Assembly (NCBI RefSeq): GCF_014205015.1
Contig: NZ_JACHMO010000001.1
Span: forward strand, 7,192,001 to 7,256,000
Direction of reading: 5' to 3'
From: Saccharothrix ecbatanensis
GTDB taxonomy: Bacteria > Actinomycetota > Actinomycetes > Mycobacteriales > Pseudonocardiaceae
Length of the DNA stretch: 64,000 bases
In this document: piece by piece, positions 63,155-64,000 of the stretch
Numbering within the stretch: position 1 is the stretch's first letter
Layout: each line of letters begins with the position of its first letter
Notes under the pieces: model-generated
Databases searched by the model: none
What the model was told of the DNA's origin: nothing
Seen by the model: the letters and a program-made list of their open reading frames with translations, nothing else
Position numbers and translations under genes: made by a program

Positions 63155-63908
63155 AGGGTGTTGGGTTCCACTTCCACCTAGCCGACCGTGAGACCGGCTT
63201 TCTCTGTCCGCGCCACCCGCACTAGAAGCGGGCGCTGCGGGGATCGCATGTGCGTAACCGAAGACCACCTTCCAAACCGATGGAACTGCGGTACCCGTCC
63301 GGCCGAGTTCAGCCGAAGCCGGGCGATCCGATGGTGTACAACCCTGCCCTTTTCCTCTGATTACTACTTCTTGCACTCTCACGCAACGGTCGGCACCGGT
63401 CCTGATGCACATGCCGGAATCACCTCACCGACCACCCTTGGCCACCTACCTGGAGCCCCGTCCACTGATCGGCTCCGGCACACCTGGCCGTACTGCACAC
63501 GTACTGCCATTCATCAAAACTGCTTTAAACGCTTGCCATTTCACCCGGTCGTCGGCACCGGGATCGTTCCTCCGGTCGTAACCGCCGATCAACCCTTGGC
63601 CCACTGCCGAGGAGCCCCTTCACCGACTGGCCCCAGCACGTCCGACCGTCAAGCCTCTAGCTCACGGGCAGTTCGTCATCTCCCGTGTCACTGACTTTCT
63701 CTCTTCCAACGAGGTGAATACTACGCACACGGACAGACGAATGTCTACCTCGGCTGGCACAGATTTCCTGATTCGGGCAACAAAGGCCTCTCACCAGCGA
63801 AGATCGCTCCGGCTGGTGCCGGGGGCGACGCGCTCGTGCCATCCCGTCGTGTTCCGGGCAACCGCCCCCCGGCTCGGGCGTCTTGAGGACGAGATCCACT
63901 TGGGGGAC
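63155..63908. other. 754-bp region without a firm gene; imperfect internal duplication
   Basis: Lower GC and no frame with family features. Two stretches of about 100 bp, near 63389-63493 and 63551-63650, share GTCGGCACCG, CCCTTGGCC and GGAGCCCC in the same order. Could be a non-coding RNA gene or decayed coding sequence. Confidence 0.4.
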
Positions 63909-64000
63909 ATGATGCGCAAGATCGCCCTGATGTTGGCCTGTCTCGCCCTGACCGGCTGCTCGAACATCGAGGCCGACCCGACGTTCCTGGTCCTCGGCGT
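63909..64000 (+). CDS. Lipoprotein, N-terminus only (cut by window end)
   Basis: The first 30 residues are present: MMRKIALMLACLALTGCSN, a signal with lipobox LTGC. The rest is outside the window, so the type cannot be told. GGGGGA precedes the ATG; the second ATG (63912) may be the true start. Confidence 0.75.
   Translation, partial: MMRKIALMLACLALTGCSNIEADPTFLVLG

Noticed and set aside
63188..63694. 168-codon plus-strand frame
   Set aside because: Composition is unlike neighbouring proteins, it contains the DNA duplication, and no domain is visible.

Overview
The window is high-GC, gene-dense actinobacterial DNA. The gene content points to the Pseudonocardiales (Saccharothrix, Lentzea, Actinosynnema or Amycolatopsis type): HspR with HAIR sites, DasR-type dre sites at nagKA, a DUF397/DUF5753 pair, DnaA boxes of the form TTGTCCACA, DUF3151, many GTG starts, and many genes whose -10 box lies 5-8 nt before the start codon (leaderless transcripts). 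The genus is an inference. Much of the backbone (purA, DUF3151, fba, DedA, TrmH, pyrE, clpB, flavohemoprotein, dnaK-grpE-dnaJ-hspR, Fe-S reductase, dcd) recalls, from memory, the Rv0321-Rv0385 part of the Mycobacterium tuberculosis chromosome, so most of the window is core chromosome.

Layout. 1-5.3 kb: start of purD, a TnpB-only IS200/IS605 element inserted 16 bp before it, and a TRAP-TAXI transporter pair. 5.4-8.5 kb: UBP zinc finger protein, CPA1 antiporter, secreted glycerophosphodiesterase, ending in a 30-bp perfect hairpin shared with purA. 8.5-19.6 kb: purA, secreted HNH protein, FUSC protein, DUF3151, serine hydrolase, fba, oxidoreductases. 19.6-23.5 kb: ECF sigma factor, then nagK-nagA behind two dre-like sites, and a DedA protein. 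23.7-24.6 kb: DUF397 gene and a broken HTH/DUF5753 gene. 24.7-31.3 kb: FAD oxidase, second DedA, and a LacI-controlled sugar cluster (two kinases, TIM-barrel isomerase, GH76-like protein). 31.3-34.4 kb: TrmH, DUF2784, membrane protein and pyrE. 34.4-38.1 kb: GC-rich repeats, a three-gene type VII secretion-substrate-like operon, an SDR and a membrane-anchored protein. 38.1-39.6 kb: a decayed tnpA/tnpB element.

39.7-52.2 kb: methyltransferase, clpB, VOC protein, flavohemoprotein, hydrolase, then the dnaK-grpE-dnaJ-hspR operon. HspR is encoded at the end of that operon, and HAIR sites lie before both dnaK and clpB, so the two loci form one visible heat-shock regulon. 52.4-58.5 kb: SMR efflux pump with TetR regulator, membrane Fe-S reductase, holin-like protein, cation diffusion facilitator and dcd.

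58.5-64 kb: tRNA-Gly(CCC) followed by a decayed tyrosine recombinase, small or broken accessory genes, a HAD phosphatase, a TIR-domain protein with a helical C-terminus, and a MerR-type regulator. This looks like a degraded integrative element that has kept a possible defence gene. The window ends inside a lipoprotein gene. No rRNA, CRISPR array or complete biosynthetic cluster is visible.
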